Shown here piece by piece: positions 17,032-26,135 of a stretch of 64,000 nt of DNA. The position numbers and the translations under genes were made by a program. The notes beneath the pieces were generated by a model. It had not been told where the DNA came from. It did no database searches and worked only from the letters and a program-made list of their open reading frames with translations. Numbering within the stretch: position 1 is the first letter of the stretch; each line of letters begins with the position of its first letter. This DNA is from an uncultured Desulfovibrio sp. (GTDB lineage Bacteria > Desulfobacterota > Desulfovibrionia > Desulfovibrionales > Desulfovibrionaceae): the NCBI GenBank assembly GCA_913060505.1, contig CAJXRQ010000001.1, forward strand, positions 248,001 to 312,000. The letters run 5' to 3'.

Positions 17032-17059
17032 TTGACGGGACATACTATCAAAACACTGG

Positions 17060-17098
17060 CGGGAATCCGGAGATTGACCTCCGGGTTTCCGTCTTTTA
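17060..17098 (+). terminator. Partial terminator between hynA and the maturation genes
   Basis: A 13-bp imperfect stem (CGGGAATCCGGAG with CTCCGGGTTTCCG) followed by TCTTTTA lies in the 77-base gap after hynA. Its position suggests it stops most transcripts after the structural genes and lets a fraction continue into the protease gene, a sensible ratio for an operon of this kind. Confidence 0.7.
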
Positions 17099-17108
17099 CT
17101 TCAATTTA

Positions 17109-17660
17109 ATGGAAAACAAAGATACACGCATACTCGTACTTGGCGTAGGCAACGTGCTCTATACGGACGAAGGCTTCGGCGTTCGGGTTGTTGAAGAGTT
17201 GGAACAGAAATATGAATTTTCTTCCAATGTCACGGTCATGGACGGCGGAACGCTTGGGTCCAAACTCATGGGGCCGATCATGGAGTGCGATGCGCTGGTC
17301 ATCGTTGATATCGTGCTCAACGACGGCGAACCCGGCGACATCCATCGCCTGATGGGAGATGATCTGAGCAAGTGTCTCGCCTTCAAGAATTCCATGCACC
17401 AGACAGACTTGCTTGACGTGCTGGCAAACTGTAAACTGATCGGGCAATGTCCGTCCGCGGAAAAGGTTGTGCTTATAGGGATCGAACCTCGCGATTACCA
17501 GAACATGGCCACGTCGCTTTCCCGGGAGCTGGAAGACAGGCTTTCGGAAGTCGTCGGGACCATGCTCAAGGAAATCGAAGCCGTTGGCGGAACCTGGAAG
17601 GAGCGCTCTGCGGACAATCCTTCAGAGGAGAAGATTTATGTGCCTCGCAGTTCCGATTGA
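17109..17660 (+). CDS. hupD: Hydrogenase maturation protease (HyaD/HupD family)
   Basis: This 183-residue endopeptidase removes the C-terminal tail of the large subunit once nickel is inserted. Family motifs are ILVLGVGNVLYTDEGFGVRV, with a nickel-sensing Glu, ALVIVDIVLNDGEPG with the conserved Asp, and the MHQTDLLDVL His. It follows hynA in the operon and overlaps the hypC-type gene by 23 bases. It is called hynD in some Desulfovibrio annotations; the naming is not uniform. Confidence 0.93.
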   Translation: MENKDTRILVLGVGNVLYTDEGFGVRVVEELEQKYEFSSNVTVMDGGTLGSKLMGPIMECDALVIVDIVLNDGEPGDIHRLMGDDLSKCLAFKNSMHQTDLLDVLANCKLIGQCPSAEKVVLIGIEPRDYQNMATSLSRELEDRLSEVVGTMLKEIEAVGGTWKERSADNPSEEKIYVPRSSD

Positions 17661-17895
17661 GATACTGGAAATTGAAGACGACATGGCTACCGGACGGGTA
17701 GGCGAAGGCGATGCCACAATTCAGACGTCGCTTATGCTGCTTGACGAACCCGTCGAAGTTGGCGACTGGATTATCGTCCACGCCGGTTTTGCCCTGCGCA
17801 AGCTTGACCCGCAGGAAGCCATGGAAACTCTCAAGATATTGCGCGATATCGTTCGGCTGACCGAAGAAGCCGGCATTCAGCAGGATATGTTGTAG
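17638..17895 (+). CDS. hypC: HypC/HupF-type hydrogenase assembly chaperone
   Basis: An 85-residue protein starting MCLAVPIEILEIEDDMA, with the essential Cys2 of HypC chaperones, which carry the Fe(CN)2CO unit to the large subunit. The GDWIIVHAGFALRKLDPQEA block is also typical. I started at ATG 17638 behind GAGGAG; the track version is 18 residues too long. No hypA, B, D, E or F is nearby, so it is the operon-dedicated member and the rest must be elsewhere. Confidence 0.93.
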   Translation: MCLAVPIEILEIEDDMATGRVGEGDATIQTSLMLLDEPVEVGDWIIVHAGFALRKLDPQEAMETLKILRDIVRLTEEAGIQQDML

Positions 17896-17914
17896 CCATA
17901 CTTTACCCAAAGTA

Positions 17915-17948
17915 AAAGCGCGGCCCCTGTGAGAGCCGCGCTTTTTTT
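17915..17948. terminator. Bidirectional terminator of hydrogenase and efflux operons
   Basis: A perfect 10-bp stem (AAAGCGCGGC with GCCGCGCTTT) is followed by a T-run on the plus strand. On the minus strand the same stem is followed by TTTTACTTT. It separates hypC from the convergent RND gene, whose stop codon lies inside the T-run. Confidence 0.92.
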
Positions 17949-20900
17949 ATGCCTTGTGTTCTGCTGTGTCCGGATGGAGTGGATGTTTGCGCTGCCAGAA
18001 TGTTTGGACGTCGTGCAGTATCTTGTACAGGCACGGTACGATGACCAGCGTAATGCCCGTGGCAAAGACGATGCCGAACCCGAGGGACAAGGCCATGGGG
18101 ATCATGAACTTGGCCTGGCGCGACGTTTCGAAGATGAGCGGCATAATGCCGAAGAATGTTGTCAACGTCGTCAGGATAATGGGACGGAATCGCTGTGATC
18201 CTGCCAGAAGGATGGCCTGCCACACTTCCTTGCCCTGGGCGCGAAGTTTGTTGATGCAATCCAGAAACACCAGCGAGTCGTTTACCACCACCCCGGTGAG
18301 AGCCACGATGCCGAACAGGCTCATGAGCGAGAGAGAGTAGCCCATGATCAAATGCCCGGCAATGGCCCCAACCATGCCAAAGGGAATGGCTGTCATGATT
18401 ACCAGAGGTTGGAAGTAACTGCGCAAGGGGATGGCCAACAGGGCGAAGATGCCGAGCATGGCCATGAGCAGGCCGGTAATGAGCGAGGACACGCCTTCGG
18501 AGATGTCGGCCTGTTTGCCTTCAAAGCCATAGCTCAGTCCCGGATATTTCGCCACGAGCTTGGGCAATACGTTTTTGACGACATCGGCCTTGACCCGATC
18601 GGTCTGGCTTTCGGGCCGGATGTCGGCTGTCACTTCGATGATGCGCTGACCGTTTCGGCGGTCAATGGAGGTGTATGAACGGCCTTCGGTAATGTTTACC
18701 GCGTCCCGAAGCAGAACTTCCTTGCCTTCGTCCGTCAGCAGGACAAAGTCGTCAAGACTTTGCTCTGTCATGCGTTCTTTCTTGGGTAGACGAACCATGA
18801 CGGTGACTTCATTGCGGCCGCGCTGGAAACTCGTGGCCTGCGTCCCGTAATAGGCTGCCCGTACCTGACGGGCTACGGATTCGGCGGTCAGGGCAAGGCT
18901 TTTCGCTTCTGGCCGGACCGTGAAGTCCAGTTGCCGTTTGCCGGGAATAAAACCATCATCAATCTCGCTGGCATTGGGATACGTGTGCAGTTTTTCCGCC
19001 AGTTCCGCCGCAGCAAGTTTGAGAGTTTCCACGTCCTTGTGACGCAGTTCAGCGGTAAAGGATTTTTCGGAACCGGGGCCGCCTTTGTCGCTTTTGAAGG
19101 TTATAGTATCCAGACCGGCGATATCTCCGGTCTGTTCCTTCCATTTGCGGACAAAGTCGAACGTGGATATGGGCCGCTTTTTGGCATCTGTTAAATAGAA
19201 GAACGCTTCCACAACATGGGAACCGGAAGAGTTGTCCGTGCTGCCGCCGATCTGGGAGTAATATCCTTTGCAGAGATTGTTCTTGCCGTTGCCCTGAACA
19301 ACCTTTCTGCCTGCAGCGAGCAGTTTGTCACGCACTTTTTCACTGGCTTCCACTGGTGAACCGTATGGGAGCACGGCAAGACAATAGGCGTAGTCCGACT
19401 CGGTTCGCTCCATGAATGTCAGACCGATTCGTCCGCTGGCAACATAGGCACCGGTCAGAACCAGAATGGTAATAGCCGTGGCAATGACCATATACCGGGC
19501 GCGCAACAGTTTTTCCAACGAAGGTTCGTAAACCCTGTTGATGAATCCTTGGAGCCAGATGTTGACATAACGCTGGACCGCAAGAATGGGTTTGAGGAAA
19601 CGGCTGCCTTCTCCATGCACATGTGTAAGGTGGGCAGGTAACACAAAGAGGCTTTCAATGAGTGAAATGGCGAAAACAATGGTTACGACTGCCGGAATGT
19701 TGACCATCAGTTTGCCCATGACGCCGGGAAGGAAAAACAGGGGCATGAAGGTCACGATATTGGTCAGCACGGAAAAGACCACGGGCACGGCGACACCGCG
19801 CGTTCCCTCAATAGCCGCCTGTTTGGCGCTCATGCCTTCCTGCATTTTCGTGTAGACGTTTTCTCCCACCACAATGGCATCGTCCACCACTATGCCGAGG
19901 GCTATCAGAAAACCGAACATGCTGATCATGTTGATGCTGATGTCCGCAGAGGGCATCAACAGGAACGCACCGCAAAAGGAAATGGGAATTCCCAGTCCGA
20001 CCCAGAAGGCGAGCCTCGGTTCGAGAAACAGTCCCAGCAATATGAAGACAAGTCCCAAGCCGAGATAGGCGTTCTTCAGCAACAGTTCCATGCGGCTTCT
20101 GAACATGTCCGAAGAGTCGTTGAGGATTTCGACATGCACGCCGTCCGGGAGTTCGTTTTTGAGGTTTTTCAGGTATTCCTTGCCCGCGTCGGACACCTCA
20201 ATCGGCGTCTGGTCGCCTACACGGTATACCTCAACCTTGATAGCTGGCTGCCCGTTGTAAGTCGTGACGATATCTTCGTCCTCAAAACCGTCGATAACCG
20301 TACCGATGTCGCCCACGAGAACCTGGGAGCCTGTGGAGGTGCTCAGAAGCGGGGTGTCCTCGAACTGTCTTCCGTAGTCCCTGCGCTCTTTCATGCGGAC
20401 GAGTATTTCCCCGCCCGAGGCCTTGATGCTGCCTCCGGGCAGTTCCACGGATGCCGCCTCGATCTTGTCCGCAACATTCTGAAGCGTCAGACCGTAAGCT
20501 CGCAGTTTTTCCTGCGGGATCTCGATGGATATTTCGTAGTCCGGAACCAGTGATAATTCTGTCTTTGTAATGTGCGGGCTGAGAGTCATGTCGTCGCGCA
20601 CCTGTTCGGCCAGGCTGCGCAATGTGGTATCCGGAACATCTCCATATACCATGACCTGCAAAACTTCATGACTGCGGGAAATGGTGGTTATTTCGGGTTC
20701 ATCCGCATCCTCCGGGAAGTTGGATATTCGATCCACTTCGGACTGGATTTCATCCTTGAGCTTCATGAGGTCGTAGCCCTCGACCGCTTCCACGGTCACG
20801 GTGCCACTTTGTTCCTGTGCAGTGGAGGTGACTTCGTTTACACCGTCAAGGCCGCGAATGGCGTCCTCAATGGGCAGAATAATGCCCTTTTCCACTTCTT

Positions 20901-21084
20901 CGGGGCTTGCACCGTCGTAGGCGACGGAGACCATGACCCAATCTATTTCGAAGTCCGGCATGACCTGTTGCTTGATCTGCGGCATAAACAAAAGACCACC
21001 AACCAAGAGTACGGCCATGAGCAGGTTGGCGGCAACCGTGTTGCCAGCCATCCATGCGATAGGGCCTTTGCCGTTATCCGTCAT
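17947..21084 (-). CDS. RND-family efflux permease
   Basis: A 1045-residue inner-membrane proton antiporter of the RND superfamily, the pump of a tripartite exporter. It has a first membrane helix (NTVAANLLMAVLLVGGLLF), a large periplasmic loop, helices 2-6 with the conserved GIVVDDAIVVGENVY segment, a second periplasmic loop and a matching C-terminal half (GVVVNDSLVFLDCIN). The charge relay in GIVVDDAIVV is present. It is closer to the generic HAE/AcrB-like branch than to the metal-exporting CusA branch, but the substrate is not readable. It overlaps the adaptor gene by 11 bases. Confidence 0.93.
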   Translation of the reverse strand: MTDNGKGPIAWMAGNTVAANLLMAVLLVGGLLFMPQIKQQVMPDFEIDWVMVSVAYDGASPEEVEKGIILPIEDAIRGLDGVNEVTSTAQEQSGTVTVEAVEGYDLMKLKDEIQSEVDRISNFPEDADEPEITTISRSHEVLQVMVYGDVPDTTLRSLAEQVRDDMTLSPHITKTELSLVPDYEISIEIPQEKLRAYGLTLQNVADKIEAASVELPGGSIKASGGEILVRMKERRDYGRQFEDTPLLSTSTGSQVLVGDIGTVIDGFEDEDIVTTYNGQPAIKVEVYRVGDQTPIEVSDAGKEYLKNLKNELPDGVHVEILNDSSDMFRSRMELLLKNAYLGLGLVFILLGLFLEPRLAFWVGLGIPISFCGAFLLMPSADISINMISMFGFLIALGIVVDDAIVVGENVYTKMQEGMSAKQAAIEGTRGVAVPVVFSVLTNIVTFMPLFFLPGVMGKLMVNIPAVVTIVFAISLIESLFVLPAHLTHVHGEGSRFLKPILAVQRYVNIWLQGFINRVYEPSLEKLLRARYMVIATAITILVLTGAYVASGRIGLTFMERTESDYAYCLAVLPYGSPVEASEKVRDKLLAAGRKVVQGNGKNNLCKGYYSQIGGSTDNSSGSHVVEAFFYLTDAKKRPISTFDFVRKWKEQTGDIAGLDTITFKSDKGGPGSEKSFTAELRHKDVETLKLAAAELAEKLHTYPNASEIDDGFIPGKRQLDFTVRPEAKSLALTAESVARQVRAAYYGTQATSFQRGRNEVTVMVRLPKKERMTEQSLDDFVLLTDEGKEVLLRDAVNITEGRSYTSIDRRNGQRIIEVTADIRPESQTDRVKADVVKNVLPKLVAKYPGLSYGFEGKQADISEGVSSLITGLLMAMLGIFALLAIPLRSYFQPLVIMTAIPFGMVGAIAGHLIMGYSLSLMSLFGIVALTGVVVNDSLVFLDCINKLRAQGKEVWQAILLAGSQRFRPIILTTLTTFFGIMPLIFETSRQAKFMIPMALSLGFGIVFATGITLVIVPCLYKILHDVQTFWQRKHPLHPDTAEHKA

Positions 21085-22282
21085 TGCGTTTCTCCGCTGC
21101 CACCTGAAGGGACATTCCGTTCACCGGGGTGGAAATGCCTGAGGTCACGACAGCTTCACCGGGCTTGATTTCATCGCGGATAACGATTTTGGAGACATCT
21201 TTCCAGACAGGATCTACCTTGCGTATTTCCAGTTTGTCGTCCGTGCCGAGAATCCATACCGTACTATTGTCGTGCAGGGCGGTACGAGGGATGACGACCA
21301 CGTTGTCCAGTTCGGTGCTCTGTATTTCGGCGCGGACATATGTGTCCAGAAGCAGGGGCGGTGTCTTGTCCCGGCCTTCCAGGTTCAGGGGATCCTTGAC
21401 TGTGATGAGCACTCGGGCCATGCGGCTGTCGGTTTCAAGCGAGGGCAGCAGGCTGGTGACTTTGCCGGTGCGGGTATGTGTAAGACCGCCGCTTTTTACG
21501 GTAATACGCACTGGGGATCCTTCCCCTTCGTGTCCTTGTCGGGGGATTTTGATCCAGCCCAGCCGGTCCGCGGCAATCGATGCTTCTATCCAGAATTCAT
21601 CCGTGCCCACAAGCGTGGCCACGGTGTCGTTTGTCGAGAGCGTGGAACCCACATCGACACTTTTTGTCTGCACTATGGCCGAGAACGGGGCCTTGATGCT
21701 GGTGCGTTCAAGATTGAGCCGTGCGTCGCGGAGCTTGGATTCCGCAGCGCCCAGTGCGGCTTGCACCTTGAGCAGGTGCGGCTTTCGCAGCGCCAGCTCC
21801 GCATCTTTACTGCTGGCCGGTTTGGTGCCGAGAACAGCCCATTCCTTTTTGGCTACATTCTGGTAGCCCTCTTCCACTCGCAGGTCATATTCGGCTTCGG
21901 CAACTGTGCTTTTTGCCTCGTTGACCGCGAGTTCATATTCCTCGCGTTCGATCTGTACCAGTAGTTCTCCCTTGTCCACATGTCCGCCCGGTTTGAAGTG
22001 GGAACTCACGGAATGCACGCGTCCGCTGACCTGCGTACCGATTGTCACTTCCTTGGAAGCGGTAACGGTTCCCATGACCGGCAGCCAGACCTGATAGCTG
22101 CCCAAAGCCGCCGGACTGGTGGTTACCAGCGGAAGCACCCGCTTGGGCTTGGCCCTTTGCGGCTTGGGTGAGGTCGCGATCATGGCACATGCTCCGGCCA
22201 CGCCTGCCAGCACGATTATCAGCGGCAGCAGGAATTTGATCAGGATCGTAAATATTCGTTTTGGGGGCTTACTGTCTTTCAT
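21074..22282 (-). CDS. RND periplasmic adaptor (membrane fusion protein)
   Basis: A 402-residue adaptor linking pump and outer-membrane channel. An N-terminal membrane anchor (FLLPLIIVLAGVAGACAMIA) precedes the lipoyl-like half with VTIGTQVSGRVHSVSSHFKPGGHVDKGELLVQI, a helical hairpin (about 110-185), then the second lipoyl half (RTSIKAPFSAIVQTKSVDVGS) and beta-barrel domains. It lies between the channel and pump genes, with short gaps or overlaps on both sides. Confidence 0.93.
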   Translation of the reverse strand: MKDSKPPKRIFTILIKFLLPLIIVLAGVAGACAMIATSPKPQRAKPKRVLPLVTTSPAALGSYQVWLPVMGTVTASKEVTIGTQVSGRVHSVSSHFKPGGHVDKGELLVQIEREEYELAVNEAKSTVAEAEYDLRVEEGYQNVAKKEWAVLGTKPASSKDAELALRKPHLLKVQAALGAAESKLRDARLNLERTSIKAPFSAIVQTKSVDVGSTLSTNDTVATLVGTDEFWIEASIAADRLGWIKIPRQGHEGEGSPVRITVKSGGLTHTRTGKVTSLLPSLETDSRMARVLITVKDPLNLEGRDKTPPLLLDTYVRAEIQSTELDNVVVIPRTALHDNSTVWILGTDDKLEIRKVDPVWKDVSKIVIRDEIKPGEAVVTSGISTPVNGMSLQVAAEKRNDG

Positions 22283-22288
22283 GATGTA

Positions 22289-23725
22289 TTACCCTTGTTT
22301 TTTCTTTTCGGTTTTCGGCTTGTTGTTGGTGCTGTCAAAAGGAATGGCTCGCATCCAGTCTCCGCCGAGGGCGTCATAAAGTGATATTCTGTATTCCAGG
22401 AGGTCCAGTTTGTTTTCGACCAGCGAGATCTCCAGATCCTGTACACTGGTGAGGGCGCTGAGCACATCCAGATATTCGGTGAGTCCGGCTACATAGCGGG
22501 CAAGCGCTTCCTTGAAATTGTTGCGGGCCGCATTCAATTCCGCATCCAGGGCCGCAACGTATTTGCGTTGCCATTTTTCCCCGGCCATGGCGTTTTCCAC
22601 TTCCATGACGGCCGTGAGAACCGTTTCCCGATAAGCGTAGAGTTTTTCCTCGGCGGCGGCACGTGTCCGTTCCACTTCGGCCTTGCGGCTGCCTCCGTCG
22701 AATATTGGTGCGGTAATGGAGGCGGCCAGCGAGTACATCCAGCCGTCGAACAGGGTAGCGAGCTGAGTTCCGTTGAATTGCCCGTTGCCCGTCAGGCTGA
22801 GCGACGGCAGGCGGTCCGCACGGGCCGCGGCCACACTCCAGTCCGCCTCGTGAAGTCGCAATCCGGCAGCCCGTACATCCGGCCGTTTTGCCAGCAGGTC
22901 GGCAGGCAGTCCCGCAGATGGCGGAGCAGGCATGTCGGGAAGTGGTTTTCGGGCGATATCCAGCTTGCTCCCGGCAGGTTTGCCCAGCAACAGGTTGAGC
23001 TGGTTCTGCAACGTTTGCTGCTTCCGTAGGATCGGCGGGAGTTTGGCCTTGGCGCTGGCAACGGCTTCGCGCTGCTGATAAACGTCCAGTGCCGTGGAAA
23101 GTGAATTCGCGAAGCGCAACTCGATCAGTTCGAGATAGGTCTCGTTGGTTTTAATCTGGTCCCGGACCAGCTTTTCAAGTTCCCGCTGGGCCTTGATTTC
23201 AAGCCAGCGGGAGGCGACTTCCGAGGCCACGGTCATGGCCGTCGCGGACATGTCCTCACGGGTGGCGTTGGCTTCCAGCGTGTCGGCCATGGTGTCGGCG
23301 TTGATGCGGCCCCACAGGTCCAACTCATAGCTGGCGGTCAATCCCAGTTTATGGGTTTCCGTATTGTACGCGGACCCGCCGCTTTCCGGGCGGGTGCGTT
23401 TATGCGTGTAGCTGCCGGTGCCGCTCAGGGTCGGGTATTTGTCCGCACCGGATTTGACGGCCGAGGCATTGGCCTGCTTGAGCTTCGCCCATGCCTGACG
23501 GATATCCATATTGGCTTTCAGAGCCGACTCCACAAACGTGTTCAGCTCGGTATCATTGAAATTGCGCCACCATTGGTCTGGAGTGGCGGGTTCTGTCGAG
23601 TACAGGGAAAACGACTTGGGAAGGGAACCTTCCGGATGTTCTCTCGGTTCTGGTGTGAAAAAAGCGCAGGCGCCCAGCAGCATGAGCAGCGGCAGGAACC
23701 CTGCGATAGTGAGTTTCTGTTTCAT
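22289..23725 (-). CDS. Outer-membrane efflux lipoprotein (NodT/TolC family)
   Basis: A 478-residue channel with a lipobox (LLMLLGAC) at residues 15-20. It has two repeats of the outer-membrane efflux domain, with ELDLWGRINADTMA, the family phrase DLLAKRPDVRAAGLRLHEADW and ITAPIFDGGSRKAEVERTRA. It is first in the minus-strand efflux operon. No TetR or MarR regulator adjoins the operon, so its control is not evident. Confidence 0.93.
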   Translation of the reverse strand: MKQKLTIAGFLPLLMLLGACAFFTPEPREHPEGSLPKSFSLYSTEPATPDQWWRNFNDTELNTFVESALKANMDIRQAWAKLKQANASAVKSGADKYPTLSGTGSYTHKRTRPESGGSAYNTETHKLGLTASYELDLWGRINADTMADTLEANATREDMSATAMTVASEVASRWLEIKAQRELEKLVRDQIKTNETYLELIELRFANSLSTALDVYQQREAVASAKAKLPPILRKQQTLQNQLNLLLGKPAGSKLDIARKPLPDMPAPPSAGLPADLLAKRPDVRAAGLRLHEADWSVAAARADRLPSLSLTGNGQFNGTQLATLFDGWMYSLAASITAPIFDGGSRKAEVERTRAAAEEKLYAYRETVLTAVMEVENAMAGEKWQRKYVAALDAELNAARNNFKEALARYVAGLTEYLDVLSALTSVQDLEISLVENKLDLLEYRISLYDALGGDWMRAIPFDSTNNKPKTEKKKQG

Positions 23726-23838
23726 GTTTTCCCCTGAAATGATTGTTATGCCTTATTGTTCGCCAGGGAAGGCTGGATGGTTACATGATAGGCCGTTAAA
23801 TGGTTAACAAAAAAAATGTTTTTATTTATCACGCTTTT

Positions 23839-24966
23839 TTATTTAACTATTTTTTTCTTGAGTTTCATTATCCGTTCATAGGATTCGCGGATTCTTTCTT
23901 CGGGTACGGCTCCAGACTCCACAAGATTGCATATCGTGTCGATGGCTTTGGCCGCGATATCGGGATCGTATTCGAGATTGTTTCCGAAGAGCAATATGTC
24001 CGCTCCTGCCTGAATGGCAAGGCGAATCCGTTCACTGAGCCCGTATTGTTCGCTGACGGCCTTCATGTCCAGGTCGTCGGTAATTACCACGCCTTGCCAG
24101 TCAAGTTTGTCCCGCAGCATACCGGTAATGACCGCTTTGGAAAGGGTGGCCGGAAGTTTCGGGTCCAGCTTGGCATTGAAAATGTGCGCGGTCATGATCA
24201 TGTCCGGCTTGTTCTTTTCGATAAGCGTGCGATAAGGAATCAGTTCTTCGGGCTTCCATGTTCTGGTAACATCTGTAACCCCAAGATGGCTGTCGCTTCC
24301 TGCGCTGCCATGACCCGGGAAATGCTTGATGCAGGACAGTACGCCGTGTGCGTGCAGCCCATTGATGAAACGTTCCGCAAACGCTGCCACGCGGTTCGGA
24401 TTGGATGAAAAGCTGCGGCCGATTGCACCGATGACCGGGCTTCTCGGATTTTCATTGACGTCCACCACCGGGGCGAAATCAAGATTGAAACCGACCATGC
24501 TCAGCATTGAACCTATTTGTTCTCCAGCACGCCAAGCCTGTCGTACGTCTCCTGATGCGCCGATTCTCTGTGCGGAAGGTGTGTTCGCAAAACCGTTGCC
24601 GGGTTTAAGTCGTTGTACACGTCCTCCTTCCTGATCTATGGCAATCAGAAGGGGGATGGTCGCCGCAGCCCGGAGACCTGTTGTCAATCGATCCAACTGC
24701 TGCGGACTCTGGATATTGCGTCTTGGTTTTTTCAAAGCCACATCATGGGCGAAAATGATCACACCGCCAAGATTCCTTTCCCGGATGTTACGCATAATGG
24801 GTGAGCCCTCTGTGGCGCAATAGCCGCGAAATCCGACCATGAGCATCTGGCCGGCCATATCTTTTAGTTCGGTGGAATTCTTTTGGCTGTGAGCTGATGA
24901 TGGAGTTGCGGTAACCAATAGAAACAAGACCGTGAAAAGAGCGCCAAGAGAGCGAATGTGCGTCAT
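23839..24966 (-). CDS. nagZ: Secreted family 3 beta-N-acetylhexosaminidase
   Basis: A 375-residue glycoside hydrolase family 3 enzyme of the NagZ type, which cleaves N-acetylglucosamine from muropeptides or other beta-GlcNAc substrates. A signal peptide (MTHIRSLGALFTVLFLLVTATPSSA) places it in the periplasm, unlike the cytosolic enterobacterial NagZ. The catalytic motif KHFPGHGSAGSDSHLGVT and the nucleophile region VVITDDLDMKAV are present. The track start is 106 codons too early; I used the ATG at 24966. It is divergent from the rhomboid gene. Confidence 0.88.
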   Translation of the reverse strand: MTHIRSLGALFTVLFLLVTATPSSAHSQKNSTELKDMAGQMLMVGFRGYCATEGSPIMRNIRERNLGGVIIFAHDVALKKPRRNIQSPQQLDRLTTGLRAAATIPLLIAIDQEGGRVQRLKPGNGFANTPSAQRIGASGDVRQAWRAGEQIGSMLSMVGFNLDFAPVVDVNENPRSPVIGAIGRSFSSNPNRVAAFAERFINGLHAHGVLSCIKHFPGHGSAGSDSHLGVTDVTRTWKPEELIPYRTLIEKNKPDMIMTAHIFNAKLDPKLPATLSKAVITGMLRDKLDWQGVVITDDLDMKAVSEQYGLSERIRLAIQAGADILLFGNNLEYDPDIAAKAIDTICNLVESGAVPEERIRESYERIMKLKKKIVK

Positions 24967-25052
24967 GGACTGGAGATACCTGCTTTTCTCTTTTCTGTGA
25001 AGGTGTCGCATGTGACTCTTCACGAAAGATACGGAACAGTTTATCAAAAGAT

Positions 25053-26057
25053 ATGGAAATCGAACCGTCCCGTCCCACATTCCTGCGTCGACTTTTACAT
25101 CCTGTGTGGACGGATGTCGTTGCTTTGGTGCTTGATGCCCACGAGCCGCGCCCAGATGAGGATAACCTTCGGATTTGGCGGCTTGTCCTTCTTGCGCGGG
25201 GTGTGCCTTGTCGCATGTTATCGGATTCGAGGCCCGAGGGGCACAGGCTGGTTGTTCCTGCATGGTTCGGCCAGCGGGCCGCACGGGAGATCGAATTGTA
25301 TCACCAGGAGAATAAGGCTGCCCCCATCAAGAGGGAGCCGGAGGCTCCTGTGGTGCCGGGAAGTCTTTCCCTTCCTGTTGCTTTTATGAGTTTGCTTGTG
25401 CTGTTTCATGCATGCACCACAATGGCTTTTCCCAGATTCGGTGTTTTCCCCGGTAGCTGGGCGCCATTGGGCAGTGCCAACGCCAGGCAGATGTTGAATG
25501 GAGAATGGTGGCGGGCGATAACCGCCCTGACTCTGCACGGCGATGGAGCACATGTGGTCGGAAACGCAATGGTTGGTGGCGCGTTTCTGGTAGTTCTCGG
25601 TAGGCGCGTCGGGCCGGGCCTTGCGCTCGGATTAACTTTGGTCGCGGGTGTATTGGGCAACATTGCCAATGCGTTTGCGCTTGGTGCTCCGCATGATTCC
25701 ATAGGTTTTTCCACGGCTGTATTCGGTGCAGCCGGCTTGCTTTCTTCGGTACAGGCGTTTTCCGGCAGCTCGTACCGTGTTGATGAAGTCGATTTGTATG
25801 GGCGTATAGTCACCGCCGTACGGTCATTTTTTGTTCCCATGGCCGCAGGGTTGGGGTTACTGGCCATGCTGGGAACGGGCGGAGAAAATACCGATCTTGG
25901 AGCGCATCTGTTCGGATTTCTGGCCGGATTGGTGATGGGAGTGCCGCTTGGTGTATTTGTTCGCCGTCACAGGGCGTTACCGCATTCCATGGATGGCAGT
26001 GTGGCTATTTTATCCTTTTTTCTGCTTGTAGCCACATGGATTGCTGTTTCCTGCTAA
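25053..26057 (+). CDS. Rhomboid-family intramembrane serine protease
   Basis: A 334-residue protein with a soluble N-terminal region of about 105 residues and then six or seven membrane helices. Rhomboid features are the LTLHGDGAHVVGNAMVGG block in the second helix region, the serine motif GFSTAVFGAAG (usually GASGAIFG) and the His of GAHLFGFLAGLVMG. The catalytic Ser and His are therefore present, although the residue after Ser is Thr rather than the usual Gly. It probably cuts membrane protein substrates in the inner membrane; the target is unknown. Confidence 0.88.
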   Translation: MEIEPSRPTFLRRLLHPVWTDVVALVLDAHEPRPDEDNLRIWRLVLLARGVPCRMLSDSRPEGHRLVVPAWFGQRAAREIELYHQENKAAPIKREPEAPVVPGSLSLPVAFMSLLVLFHACTTMAFPRFGVFPGSWAPLGSANARQMLNGEWWRAITALTLHGDGAHVVGNAMVGGAFLVVLGRRVGPGLALGLTLVAGVLGNIANAFALGAPHDSIGFSTAVFGAAGLLSSVQAFSGSSYRVDEVDLYGRIVTAVRSFFVPMAAGLGLLAMLGTGGENTDLGAHLFGFLAGLVMGVPLGVFVRRHRALPHSMDGSVAILSFFLLVATWIAVSC

Positions 26058-26135
26058 TCATTGGCATTGGTTGCTTTTTTTTTAGCGTTTTGTATTCTCG
26101 CCCGAAGCACAGTATCTTTTAACCATAAGGGGGGC

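Noticed and set aside
15259-17043. 594-residue minus-strand ORF opposite hynA
   Set aside because: It mirrors the hydrogenase large subunit gene exactly; the plus strand carries all catalytic motifs and an RBS. A long antisense frame is a by-product of codon bias.
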